43,680 nt of DNA from Myxococcales bacterium (GTDB taxonomy: Bacteria; Myxococcota_A; Polyangia; Haliangiales; Haliangiaceae): contig SXJR01000164.1 in the NCBI GenBank assembly GCA_005779305.1, positions 1 to 43,680 of the forward strand, in the 5' to 3' direction. This document shows, piece by piece, positions 22,201 to 30,164 of this stretch (position 1 is its first letter; every line of letters starts with the position of its first letter). A program made the translations under genes and the position numbers. The notes under the pieces are model-generated. The model had not been told where the DNA came from. It saw nothing but the letters and a program-made list of their open reading frames with translations, and ran no database searches.

Positions 22201-23523
22201 TCAGTCGTAGTACTCGGCGCCCAGGTGGGTGATCAGTTCATCGCCCTTGGTGTAGCGCAGCGTGTTCTTCAGCTTCATGAGCTGGATGAACAGGTCGTGC
22301 TCCGGGTACAGCTCCGGCGACGGCGTCATCGGCATCTTCCAGTAGAACGACAGCCACTCCTGGACGCCGTGCATACCGGCGCGCTGCGCGAAGTCGGTGA
22401 ACAGCGCCAGGTCGAGGACGATCGGGGCCGCCAGGATCGAGTCGCGGCAGAGGAAGTTGACCTTGATCTGCATCGGGTAGCCGAGCCAACCGACGATGTC
22501 GATGTTGTCCCAGCCTTCCTTGTTGTCCCCGCGGGGCGGGTAGTAGTTGATGCGGACCACGTGGTCGAAGTGGCCGTAGAGGTCGGGGTAGAGCTCGGGC
22601 TGGAGGATGTGATCCAGCACGCCCAGCTTGGTCACCTCCTTGCTCTTGAACGAGTCGGGATCGTCGAGGACCTCGCCGTCGCGGTTGCCCAGGATGTTGG
22701 TCGAGTACCAGCCCTGGAGACCCAGGAGGCGGGCCTTGAAGCCCGGCGCCAGGATGGTCTTCATCAGGGTCTGGCCGGTCTTGAAGTCCTTGCCGCAGAT
22801 CGGCACCGAGTTCTTGCGGGCCAGCTCCACCATCGCGGGCGGATCGAGCGCCATGTTGGGGGCGCCGTTCGAGTACGGGATGCCCAGCTTGAGGCAGGCG
22901 TAGGCGTAGATCTGCGACGGGGCGATGTCGTCCGACGACGCCCGCAGGCCGGCCTCGAAGCTGGCCAGCGTGGCGTGGGTCTCGGTCGGCTTGCGGTAGA
23001 CCTCGGTCGAGCCGCACCAGACGGCGACCACGCGATCGCAGCCCTTCTCGGCCTTGAAGCGCTTGATGTCGTCCATGACCTGCTCGGCCAGGTCCATCTT
23101 GGTGGCGCCCTTCTTCACGTTGGGGCCGTTGAGCTTCTTCACCCACGCCTGCTCGAACACGGCGGGCATCGGCTTGACCTGCTCGAGCTCGTCCTTGAGC
23201 TGATCGAGCAGGCGCTGGTCGAGCACGCCGGCGCGGGTGGCCGCCTCGTAGGCGTTGTCGAGGAAGATGTCCCAGCCGCCGAACTCGATGTCGTCGAGCT
23301 GCGCCAGCGAGATGTAGTCGTTGATCTTCGGCGTCTTGCCGTCGGTGCGCTTGCCGAGGCGGATCGTGCCCATCTGGGTCAACGAGCCGATCGGCTTGGA
23401 GATCCCACGCCGCACCGCCATGACGCCGGCGATGAAGGTGGTTGCGACCGCGCCCATACCCGGCAAGAGGATGCCGAGCTTGCCGGTGGCGGGTTTGACG
23501 TCGACGCCTTTCTTGAGTGCCAT
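22201..23523 (-). CDS. ino1: Inositol-3-phosphate synthase
   Basis: A 440-aa NAD-dependent enzyme converting glucose-6-phosphate to 1L-myo-inositol-1-phosphate, the first step to inositol lipids and osmolytes. The N-terminal nucleotide-binding region is GILLPGMGAVATTFIAGV. Family blocks follow: TQMGTIRLGKR, FGGWDIFLDNAYEAA, VVAVWCGSTEV, PYSNGAPNMALDPPAM, GKDFKTGQTLMKTILAP and GWYSTNILGNRDGEVLDDP. The ATG at 23523 has GGAG 6-9 nt upstream. The long 5' region (23524-23726) holds several inverted repeats and may be regulatory. It appears to be a single-gene unit. Confidence 0.93.
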   Translation of the reverse strand: MALKKGVDVKPATGKLGILLPGMGAVATTFIAGVMAVRRGISKPIGSLTQMGTIRLGKRTDGKTPKINDYISLAQLDDIEFGGWDIFLDNAYEAATRAGVLDQRLLDQLKDELEQVKPMPAVFEQAWVKKLNGPNVKKGATKMDLAEQVMDDIKRFKAEKGCDRVVAVWCGSTEVYRKPTETHATLASFEAGLRASSDDIAPSQIYAYACLKLGIPYSNGAPNMALDPPAMVELARKNSVPICGKDFKTGQTLMKTILAPGFKARLLGLQGWYSTNILGNRDGEVLDDPDSFKSKEVTKLGVLDHILQPELYPDLYGHFDHVVRINYYPPRGDNKEGWDNIDIVGWLGYPMQIKVNFLCRDSILAAPIVLDLALFTDFAQRAGMHGVQEWLSFYWKMPMTPSPELYPEHDLFIQLMKLKNTLRYTKGDELITHLGAEYYD

Positions 23524-23726
23524 TGCTGCTCCGCAGTGCAAGAACCGGGCGCCGGTCGGACCTGCCAGGAAGGCAGGGGCGGGCGCCGAAAAGACGCCCC
23601 GAGTTACTCCAAGATCTGACGGAGATGCAAGCGCGGACGGTGGCTCCCTCGGCGCCTTCGGGTGCCGAAAAACCACCAGATCGGCCGATCACTGACGCTC
23701 GCTCGCCCGCGTGCGTGAACCCGGCG
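23524..23726 (-). other. 203-bp region upstream of ino1 with several stem-loops
   Basis: No gene seen. It contains CCTGCC-AGGAA-GGCAGG (23561-23577), GGGGCG with CGCCCC flanking an A-rich loop (about 23576-23600), and TCGGCGCC-TTCG-GGTGCCGA (23649-23668), a UUCG-capped hairpin with one wobble on the plus strand. These could be 5'-UTR structure of ino1 or read-through control after the upstream lipoprotein gene. Confidence 0.4.
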
Positions 23727-24353
23727 TTAGCGAGACCAGTTGATGGACGTCGGCAACTCCAGCCGGAACGCGCCCATGAACTCGAAGCCGCCGTCGGCGA
23801 GGTAGCGCATGCGGAACCCGTATGGCATCGCGGTCAGGGTTAGCTGCACGCCTCCGTCCCACTCGTCGACGTAGGTGACCGCGCCCAGGCCAGCCGAGAA
23901 CACCATCCAGTAGCGCTCGACCTCGACGTAGAGCGGACCGGTGTTCACCTCGATGGTGTCGTCGGGCCGGTGGTCGGTCTGGATCGGCGACCACCCCAGC
24001 GTCATGGCCCAGCCGGCCTGCTTCGGGAACGGGATGTCCTTCGAGCGATGGCTGGTCTCGAGAGTCTGGTAGGCGACGCGGACCTGGAGGTCGGCCTCGA
24101 ACTCGGCGTGCTGGGAGTCGCTGGTGCGGCCCGAGCCCGGACCGAGCACGACGGCGGGGCCGATGTAGAGCTCGTGCTCGCCGGGGTCTTCGGGCTCGAC
24201 GTACACGGCCGGGTCGCCGTTCTCGCGCGGCGGCGGCGCCTCGAGGTGCACGATGCCGGGCGCGTTGACGTCGGACCGGTAGCGCGTCTTCGGGCAGCCG
24301 CCGAGGACGACGAGCGCGGCCGCGACCAGGACGAGGCGCGTCAACGTCGCCAT
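23727..24353 (-). CDS. Lipoprotein of unknown function
   Basis: A 208-aa lipoprotein. The signal MATLTRLVLVAAALVVLGGC ends at a canonical lipobox. The first 50 mature residues are Pro/Glu-rich; the remainder alternates hydrophobic and polar residues, for example FEADLQVRVAYQTLE and GGFEFMGAFRLELP. This suggests a beta-rich domain. I do not recognise the family. The start overlaps the end of the upstream lipoprotein gene by 13 bp, so the two are translationally coupled and probably act together in the envelope. Confidence 0.78.
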   Translation of the reverse strand: MATLTRLVLVAAALVVLGGCPKTRYRSDVNAPGIVHLEAPPPRENGDPAVYVEPEDPGEHELYIGPAVVLGPGSGRTSDSQHAEFEADLQVRVAYQTLETSHRSKDIPFPKQAGWAMTLGWSPIQTDHRPDDTIEVNTGPLYVEVERYWMVFSAGLGAVTYVDEWDGGVQLTLTAMPYGFRMRYLADGGFEFMGAFRLELPTSINWSR

Positions 24354-24820
24354 GGGTCACTTCCAGGCCTGAAGCGGTGCTCGCGGCGGTGATCGGCGGC
24401 GATGCGCCAGGTCGGCGCGACGACCCCGGCGACCTCGAGATCGATCTCGAACGCGCCGTCGCGCCGGCCGGCGTTCCACGCCGCCTGGTTGTCGAACTCG
24501 AAGGGCAGCCACACGTAGACCAGCGAGCGGCCGCGCAGCTCGAGCGGCGCGGGCAGGGTGGCCGGCGCGCGCTGGCCGTCGAGCACCAGCTCGGCGCGCA
24601 CGAAGCGCACGTTGCAGTCGCCACGCGAGCGCAGCTCGACGGTGATGCCCACCCCGGTCTTGCCCGACATGCGGATGAAGCTCTTGCCGAGCATGCAGCC
24701 GCGGTCGACCTCGGCCGGCGCGATGAAGCGCCAGCGCGGATAGTCGCGGTAGGCGCCGCCGCACGCCACCAGCGCCACCAGGGCGGCGGCAGCGACGGTG
24801 ATGGCGTGGTTCGTGCGCAC
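24341..24820 (-). CDS. Lipoprotein of unknown function
   Basis: A 159-aa predicted lipoprotein if translation begins at GTG 24820 (MRTNHAITVAAAALVALVAC, lipobox ending in Cys). A TTG at 24847 would add nine charged residues before the signal. Mature features are a second Cys pair (RGCMLGKS and GDCNVRF), RAELVLDGQRAPATLP and a beta-rich pattern ending LEVAGVVAPTWRIAADH. No family was recognised. It overlaps the next lipoprotein gene by 13 bp and is divergent from the kinase-WD40 gene. Confidence 0.72.
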   Translation of the reverse strand: MRTNHAITVAAAALVALVACGGAYRDYPRWRFIAPAEVDRGCMLGKSFIRMSGKTGVGITVELRSRGDCNVRFVRAELVLDGQRAPATLPAPLELRGRSLVYVWLPFEFDNQAAWNAGRRDGAFEIDLEVAGVVAPTWRIAADHRREHRFRPGSDPWRR

Positions 24821-24882
24821 CGGTCTAGAACGGCTCCCCTCGTTCAAGCTTACAGCGGGCTCCGGAGCGAAGATCGCCGGCG

Positions 24883-27800
24883 ATGGCCGACCCGCCCGAT
24901 CCCACCGTCAAGGCGGTCGGCCGGCTCGACGCCGACGCGCCGACGATGATGGCGGCCGAGGGCAGCGAGCCGACGGCGGCGGCGACCACCACCGCGCTCA
25001 TCCGCAAGCCCCGCGCGCGCCTCGTCATCCCCGGCTTCCGCCTGCTCGACGTCCTGGGCGAGGGCGGCATGGGTACCGTCTATGCCGGTGAGCAAGACGC
25101 ACCGCGCCGGCCGGTGGCCATCAAGGTGCTGCACGCCTCGTCGCCAGCGGCGATGGTCCGGTTCTTCGCCGAGGCCGAGATCATGGCGCGGCTCGATCAC
25201 CCGGGCATCGCTCGCGTGCTCGAGGCCGGCGAGGCCGACGGTCACCCATACTTCGTGATGGAGCGGGTCGAGGGCGTGACCCTCGACGCCCACGTGCGAG
25301 CCGAGCAGCCGTCCCTCGCAACGCGGCTCGGGCTGTTCGTCGCGGTCTGCGACGCCATCCACCACGCCCACGTGAAGAGCGTCATCCACCGCGACCTCAA
25401 GCCCTCGAACGTGATGGTGCGCAGCGACGGCCGCGTCGCCGTGCTCGACTTCGGCATCGCCCGCGTGGCCGCGGTCGACGGCTCGAGCAGCGGCGAGACC
25501 CGCGCTGGCGAGCTGATCGGCACGCCGGTGTACATGAGCCCGGAGCAGGCCCGGCTCCGGCCCGACGAGGTCGACGCGCGCAGCGACGTCTACACCCTCG
25601 GCGTGCTCCTCTACGAGCTGGCCTCAGGCGAGCTGCCGTACGACGCACGCGGCAAGGCCCTGCCCGACCTGGCGCGCGCCATCTGCGACGAGCCGCCGCG
25701 GCCGCTCGGCAAGCATGGGCCGGCGCTGCGCGGCGATCTGGACGCGATCTGCGACAAGGCGCTGGCCAAGGAGCCTGAGCGCCGCTATCAGTCGGCGGCG
25801 GCGCTGGCCGACGACGTGCGCAAGCACCTCGCCGGCGGCACGATCTCGGCGCGCGTGCCGGGCGCCTTCGAGCAGGTGCGGCGCTTCGCGCGACGGCGAC
25901 CGGGGGTGGCGGCGGCGGTGCTGGCGGCGGTGCTGGGCGGCGCCCTGTTCGCGGCCGTGGTGACCATGCTGTGGCTCGACGCGCGGGCCGCTCACCGCGC
26001 CGCCGATCGCGAACGTGCGCAGGTCGCCGCCGCCCGCGATCTGCTCGAGGAGCGCAACAACCTGCTCGTGCTCGATCAGGCCCGGTCGGCGCTCGCGCGC
26101 GATCCGTCGGCGGCGCTGGCGGCGCTGTCCACCCTCACCGAGCGCGGCGTCGATCCCGACGCGGCGTGGGCCATCGCCGACGAGGCCATCGGCCGCGGCG
26201 CGGCCACGGCGGTGCTGCGCGGCCACGACGACGAAGCCCGCTGGGTCGAGGGTGTGCCCGGCCCCACCGGCGCGGTGGTCACCGCCGGCTACGATGGGCG
26301 CGTGTCGTGGTGGGATCGCGACGCCTCCGCGCCGCGCGTGCTGTGGCAGGCGACGCGGCGCGTGCACGTCGTGCGCCCGTCGTCCGACGGCGGCTTGCTC
26401 GCGATCGGCGGCGACGCCGGCGTGTTGCGCATCGTCGATCAGCGCGGCGTCGTGGCCGCCGAGCCGGCCGGCCTGGGCGGCGACGTCGAGGTGGTGGTGT
26501 GGTCGCCCGATGGCAAGCGGGTCGCCGCCGGCGACGATCGCGGCGGTGTGTGGCTGTGGTCGCGCGACGGCGGCGACGGCGAGCGCCTCGACGGCCCCCG
26601 GGCCGAGATCGAGTCGCTGGTCTTCGCGCTCGATGGCGCGCTGGTCGCCGGCGACGACGACGGCGTGGTCTGGCGCTGGGCGGCTGGCACCACCACCGGC
26701 GCGGAGGTGGCGCGAACCGGCGGCGAGGTGGTGGCGATCTGGGGCGGCGCGGCCCGGGTGAAGGCGCTCGACGCCGCCGGCACGGTGCACGACTGGCGGC
26801 TCGACGGCAGCGGCGTGCGCACCGAGCCGGGGGTCGCGACCGGCGTCGCCGCCAAGACCGGCGCCTTCTCCGCCGACGGCGAGACGGTGGTGGTGGCCGC
26901 CGTCGATGGCCGCGTCGTGCACCTGAGCTCGGATGGCGCACGCACCATCGGCCGACACCCGGCGCAGGTTCGCGCGGTCGCTATCGCCGGCAACGGCGCG
27001 CAGGTCGCCAGCGGCGCCGATGACGGCAGCCTCCAGCTGTGGAGTCGCGACGATGGCCGACGGGTCGAGCTACGCGGTCACCGCCAGCGGGTGCGCCACA
27101 TCGCTTTCGACGGCGCCGAGTTGCTCACCTCCGACAGCGCGGGCGAGGTGCGGCGCTGGGATGTCGCCCATGCCCGAGCACCGGCGGTGCTGGTGGGCCA
27201 CGGCGCCGCGGTCGAGCATCTGGTGGTCACCGGAGGCGGCACCGTCGCCGCCTCCGCCGACACCGATGGCGAGCTCTGGCTGTGGTCCATCGACACCGGT
27301 GGTGGCGTTCACGTCGGTGCCCACGGCGGACGGGTGACCGGGCTCGGATTCTCGCGCGACGTGGCGACGGGGACGATCTGGTTGGTCTCGGCGGGGGCCG
27401 ACGGTCAGCTCCTGTGGTGGGACGTGCACGGCGCCGGCATCGCGCCGCGGCGAACCGTCGATGGCGGGGTGCGCACGCTGGTCCGCGGCGAGGACGGCGC
27501 CACGATCGCGGCGGCTACCGAGCAGGGTCCGATCGCGCTCTTCACCGGCGACGGGACGCCGCTCCGCGTCCTGCCCGGTCACGGTGGCGGCACCAACGCC
27601 ATCGCCTTCTCCGTCGACGGGACCCTGCTCGCGTCGGGCGGCGAGGATCGGGTGGTGCGGGTGTGGTCGATCGGTGCGCCCGAACGTCCGCCGCTGGAGC
27701 TCGGGCCGATCGGCGACGACGTCCGCCACGTGATGTTCACGCCCGACGGGGCGCTGATGATCGCCGCCGGTGACGACGGCAAGGTCCGGGCCTGGAGCGT

Positions 27801-28128
27801 GCGCGGCGGCGCGGTCGAGCCATCGACCGAGCGCGTCCTCGCCGACCACGGCGTCGCGGTGCTGTCAGCGCGCTTCGATGCCAGCGGCCGTTGGTTGATC
27901 TCGATCGGTCGCGATCACCGCCGCATCGCGACCGCGCTCGGCGCCGCGCCAGCGCCGGGCCCGCCACCCGCGCTGCCCGAAGGCGCAACCTGGGCGGTGA
28001 TCCCTGGCGAGGAACCCGCTGGTCCCAGCTACGCGATCGGACGAGCCGACGGCACGATCCTCGTCCGCCCCGCCGCGAGCCGCACCCTGGGCCAGCTGCA
28101 CGCACGGCTCGCCGGGCTGGTTCGCTGA
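24883..28128 (+). CDS. Membrane Ser/Thr protein kinase with C-terminal WD40 propeller
   Basis: A 1081-aa Hanks-type kinase. After a low-complexity N-terminus, the kinase domain (about 50-320) shows [31 protein letters not shown] near residue 168, DFGIARV near 188, and GTPVYMSPEQA. A transmembrane helix, GVAAAVLAAVLGGALFAAVV, spans about 341-362. A short coiled segment precedes roughly 620 residues of WD40-like repeats, with units such as GSLQLWSRDDGRRVELRGH and DRVVRVWSIG. The propeller should lie outside the cytoplasm or serve as a docking platform. The gene's last 67 coding bases and flanking 16 bp are duplicated 275 bp downstream. Start at ATG 24883. Confidence 0.93.
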   Translation: MADPPDPTVKAVGRLDADAPTMMAAEGSEPTAAATTTALIRKPRARLVIPGFRLLDVLGEGGMGTVYAGEQDAPRRPVAIKVLHASSPAAMVRFFAEAEIMARLDHPGIARVLEAGEADGHPYFVMERVEGVTLDAHVRAEQPSLATRLGLFVAVCDAIHHAHVKSVIHRDLKPSNVMVRSDGRVAVLDFGIARVAAVDGSSSGETRAGELIGTPVYMSPEQARLRPDEVDARSDVYTLGVLLYELASGELPYDARGKALPDLARAICDEPPRPLGKHGPALRGDLDAICDKALAKEPERRYQSAAALADDVRKHLAGGTISARVPGAFEQVRRFARRRPGVAAAVLAAVLGGALFAAVVTMLWLDARAAHRAADRERAQVAAARDLLEERNNLLVLDQARSALARDPSAALAALSTLTERGVDPDAAWAIADEAIGRGAATAVLRGHDDEARWVEGVPGPTGAVVTAGYDGRVSWWDRDASAPRVLWQATRRVHVVRPSSDGGLLAIGGDAGVLRIVDQRGVVAAEPAGLGGDVEVVVWSPDGKRVAAGDDRGGVWLWSRDGGDGERLDGPRAEIESLVFALDGALVAGDDDGVVWRWAAGTTTGAEVARTGGEVVAIWGGAARVKALDAAGTVHDWRLDGSGVRTEPGVATGVAAKTGAFSADGETVVVAAVDGRVVHLSSDGARTIGRHPAQVRAVAIAGNGAQVASGADDGSLQLWSRDDGRRVELRGHRQRVRHIAFDGAELLTSDSAGEVRRWDVAHARAPAVLVGHGAAVEHLVVTGGGTVAASADTDGELWLWSIDTGGGVHVGAHGGRVTGLGFSRDVATGTIWLVSAGADGQLLWWDVHGAGIAPRRTVDGGVRTLVRGEDGATIAAATEQGPIALFTGDGTPLRVLPGHGGGTNAIAFSVDGTLLASGGEDRVVRVWSIGAPERPPLELGPIGDDVRHVMFTPDGALMIAAGDDGKVRAWSVRGGAVEPSTERVLADHGVAVLSARFDASGRWLISIGRDHRRIATALGAAPAPGPPPALPEGATWAVIPGEEPAGPSYAIGRADGTILVRPAASRTLGQLHARLAGLVR

Positions 28129-28144
28129 AGCTCGACTAACGGGG
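28062..28144. repeat. 83-bp direct repeat, upstream copy (kinase 3' end)
   Basis: It covers the last 22 codons and stop of the kinase plus 16 bp downstream. It matches 28337-28419 at 80 of 83 positions. Confidence 0.9.
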
Positions 28145-28320
28145 TGGGGACGGTGTCAACTTTGTCAACTTTGGCGGCCGTCACTCACCGCTCGCGCCGT
28201 GCTTGCGTCAAGTCGGCGAGGAGCGGGCACCGTCGACGACGGCGAAACGAACCGTCGGCGCGCGTTGTGGCGCGGTCAGGCGATCCGCCTGAAAAGTTGA
28301 CAAAGTTGACACCGTCCCCA
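28145..28320. mobile_element. 176-bp MITE-like element with 28-bp perfect terminal inverted repeats
   Basis: The left terminus (28145-28172) and right terminus (28293-28320) are exact reverse complements over 28 bp. They begin TGGGGACGGTGTC and contain a tandem GTCAACTTT. The 120-bp core has a small palindrome CCGTCG-A-CGACGG (28230-28242) and no convincing gene. The element sits between the two copies of the 83-bp repeat. It is probably a non-autonomous mobile or REP-type element moved by a transposase elsewhere; that is inference. Confidence 0.75.
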
Positions 28321-28403
28321 TGTCGCAGGTCGCACCCGTCCGTCCCGCCGCGAGCCGCACCCTGGGCCAGCTGCACGCGCGGCTCGCCGAGCTGGTTCGC
28401 TGA
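28320..28403 (+). pseudogene. 27-codon fragment of a kinase C-terminus
   Basis: ATG at the last base of the element, then a frame ending PVRPAASRTLGQLHARLAELVR, nearly identical to the end of the kinase-WD40 protein. Of three differences in the duplicated segment, two are silent and one changes Gly to Glu. It is a gene fragment; whether it is translated is unknown. Confidence 0.6.
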
Positions 28404-28419
28404 AGCTCGACTAACGGGG
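28337..28419. repeat. 83-bp direct repeat, downstream copy
   Basis: Second copy of 28062-28144, with three substitutions. Its last 9 bp form the stop and final codons of the GDPD gene on the minus strand, so the original kinase/GDPD junction lies within the duplicated unit. Confidence 0.9.
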
Positions 28420-29187
28420 CACGGCGCGCAGGGCCGGCGCCAGGCGGGCCGGATCATCGGTCATGATTCCGTCGGCGCCGAGCGCGATCAGCCGCTTGGC
28501 CTCGTCGGGATCGTTGATGGTCCAGAAGTCGACGCGCATGCCGAGGGCGTGACACTTGTCGATGAACCAGCGGCTGCCCATCACGATGGGCCCGACCTTG
28601 ACCGGGACCTGGGCGGCGTCGCCGACGAAGGGCAGGGCTTCGATCACCCGGCGTGGCAGCGCGCACAGCGCCGCCACCTCGCCCTGGGCCAGCGCGGTCT
28701 CGCCGCCGTAGCCGCGCTGGCGCACCGCGATGAGCGTGCGGGTCTGGAAGCTGGCCAGGGTCACCCGGTCCTCGGCCTTGAGCTTGCGGATGAGGCGCAG
28801 GAGCGGCGAGACCATCGGCGGTCGCGCCTGCTTGATGTCGACGTTGACGCGCACGCCAGGCAGCTCGACCAGGACCTCCTCGAACGTGGGCGCGCGAAAG
28901 CCCTTGCCGACGTGGGGGCGGCCGCCGTCGGGCGCGACGAAGCCCTGGCCCAGATCCACGCGCTGGGCCTCGGCCAGATCGAGCTCGCTCCACCGCGCCT
29001 TGACGCCGCCCATACGCCCGGCGTGCTCGTCGTGTGAGACCAGCGGGTGCCCGTCGCGGGTGAGGTGCACGTCCATCTCGAGCGCGTCGACGCCGATCTC
29101 GAGCGCACGGCGGAACGCGGGCAGCGTGTTCTCGGGCAGCTCGGCGGAGGCGCCGCGGTGGGCGTAGAGACGGAAGTCGTGGCTCAC
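28411..29187 (-). CDS. ugpQ: Glycerophosphodiester phosphodiesterase
   Basis: A 258-aa GDPD-family TIM barrel hydrolysing glycerophosphodiesters to glycerol-3-phosphate and an alcohol. The catalytic HRGA..PENT block is at the N-terminus (YAHRGASAELPENT), followed by ALEMDVHLTRDGHPLVSHDE with the metal-binding acids and second catalytic His. Later motifs are VNVDIKQ, LASFQ and the C-terminal FWTINDPDEA and GADGIMTDDP. No signal peptide, so it is UgpQ-like and cytoplasmic. The GTG start has a TAGAGT box 8 nt upstream. The stop codon lies within the 83-bp repeat. Confidence 0.93.
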   Translation of the reverse strand: MSHDFRLYAHRGASAELPENTLPAFRRALEIGVDALEMDVHLTRDGHPLVSHDEHAGRMGGVKARWSELDLAEAQRVDLGQGFVAPDGGRPHVGKGFRAPTFEEVLVELPGVRVNVDIKQARPPMVSPLLRLIRKLKAEDRVTLASFQTRTLIAVRQRGYGGETALAQGEVAALCALPRRVIEALPFVGDAAQVPVKVGPIVMGSRWFIDKCHALGMRVDFWTINDPDEAKRLIALGADGIMTDDPARLAPALRAVPR

Positions 29188-29194
29188 GCGGTGC

Positions 29195-29201
29195 TACTCT
29201 A
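29195..29201. promoter_or_regulatory. Symmetric -10 box TACTCTA shared by divergent genes
   Basis: Within the 20-bp gap between divergent starts, TACTCT (plus, 29195-29200) lies 7 nt before the AgmX-like ATG. TAGAGT (minus, 29201-29196) lies 8 nt before the GDPD GTG. The two hexamers overlap by 5 bp, suggesting one bidirectional start site with two leaderless mRNAs. Confidence 0.5.
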
Positions 29202-29207
29202 CTCGTG

Positions 29208-30164
29208 ATGCGTGGCGCCGTCGCAACCCGGCTCGTGTTCGTGTTCGCCGCCGCGGCGGCGATCTTGGTCCCCGCCGGCGCCGCGGCCGCGCCGGCGATC
29301 GTCAAGGGCGGACCCAAGGCCGATCGCCCACGCGTCGACGCCGCGCTCACCGCCGCCCAGATGGCGATGGGCGTGTGCTGGCGCGGCTCGCCGCCGGCCA
29401 AGGTCAACGTCAAGATCACGGTCGCCGCCGGCGGCGCCGTCACCGCGACCGCGGTCACCAAGGGCGGCGCCGCGCAGTGTGCGGCCGGCGTGCTGGCGGT
29501 GTGGACCCTGCCCGGCGGCGCCTGGAGCGGTGAGCTCGAGATCACCGCCGGCTCGTCGCCGGCGGATCTGGCCGCGACCATCCAGACCCAGCTCCTGGCC
29601 CAGAGCGGGCCCATCAAGGCCTGTCAGTCGCAGGCGCCGACCGCCTCCGGCCCGGTGGCGATCAAGATGAAGATCCAGCCCGACGGGGCCATCACCGACG
29701 TCGTGGTCAGCTCGTCGCTGGGCGCCAAGATCGACGGCTGCGTGCAGAAGGCGGTCGGCGCCATCCGCATCGAGCCCACCGGCAGCACCGCCGGGATCAC
29801 GTATCAGCTCGCGGTCGCGTTCACCGGCAAGGCCGCCGAGGGTGACGGCGGCCCGGTCGGCCCCAGCGGTGGCGGCGATCCTGACGGCGGCACCATCGCC
29901 GGCGGCCTTCCCGTCGACGACGTGCGGCCGGTGCTCACCGGCGCCCGGCCCAAGCTCATCGCCTGCGGCCGCAAGGGCAGCAAGAAGGGCAAGGTGGTGA
30001 CTCGTTTCACCATCCGGCCCGACGGCACCACCAAGAACGTCGTGATCAAGGAGTCGATCGGCGACAAGGGCATCGAGGACTGCCTGATCGGCGTCTTCAA
30101 GGCCCTCACCTTTCCGACCGGTACGGGCGAGACCAAGGTCTCGTACCCCACGGAATACAACTGA
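29208..30164 (+). CDS. Secreted AgmX/TonB-C-like three-repeat protein
   Basis: A 318-aa exported protein with a long hydrophobic signal (LVFVFAAAAAILVPAGAAAA). The mature part contains three related domains of about 70-80 residues. Each has a Cys near its start, a strand pattern of the form KMKIQPDGAITDVVV, and a second Cys before a final strand. First-Cys contexts are MGVCWRG, IKACQSQ and LIACGRKG; second-Cys contexts are AAQCAAG, IDGCVQK and IEDCLIG. This is the AgmX/PglI and TonB C-terminal-like pattern frequent in myxobacteria, where it is linked to gliding and envelope complexes. A Gly/Asp-rich linker separates repeats two and three. The ATG at 29208 is preferred over the adjacent GTG at 29205. 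Confidence 0.78.
   Translation: MRGAVATRLVFVFAAAAAILVPAGAAAAPAIVKGGPKADRPRVDAALTAAQMAMGVCWRGSPPAKVNVKITVAAGGAVTATAVTKGGAAQCAAGVLAVWTLPGGAWSGELEITAGSSPADLAATIQTQLLAQSGPIKACQSQAPTASGPVAIKMKIQPDGAITDVVVSSSLGAKIDGCVQKAVGAIRIEPTGSTAGITYQLAVAFTGKAAEGDGGPVGPSGGGDPDGGTIAGGLPVDDVRPVLTGARPKLIACGRKGSKKGKVVTRFTIRPDGTTKNVVIKESIGDKGIEDCLIGVFKALTFPTGTGETKVSYPTEYN

Noticed and set aside
23649-23673. UUCG hairpin followed by an A-run as a rho-independent terminator
   Set aside because: On the strand of the local genes (minus) the T-run lies before the stem, not after; orientation is wrong for a classic terminator.
28062-28419. Possible CRISPR-like repeat-spacer unit
   Set aside because: Only two copies, 83 bp long, with coding content and an inverted-repeat element between; no array and no cas genes.
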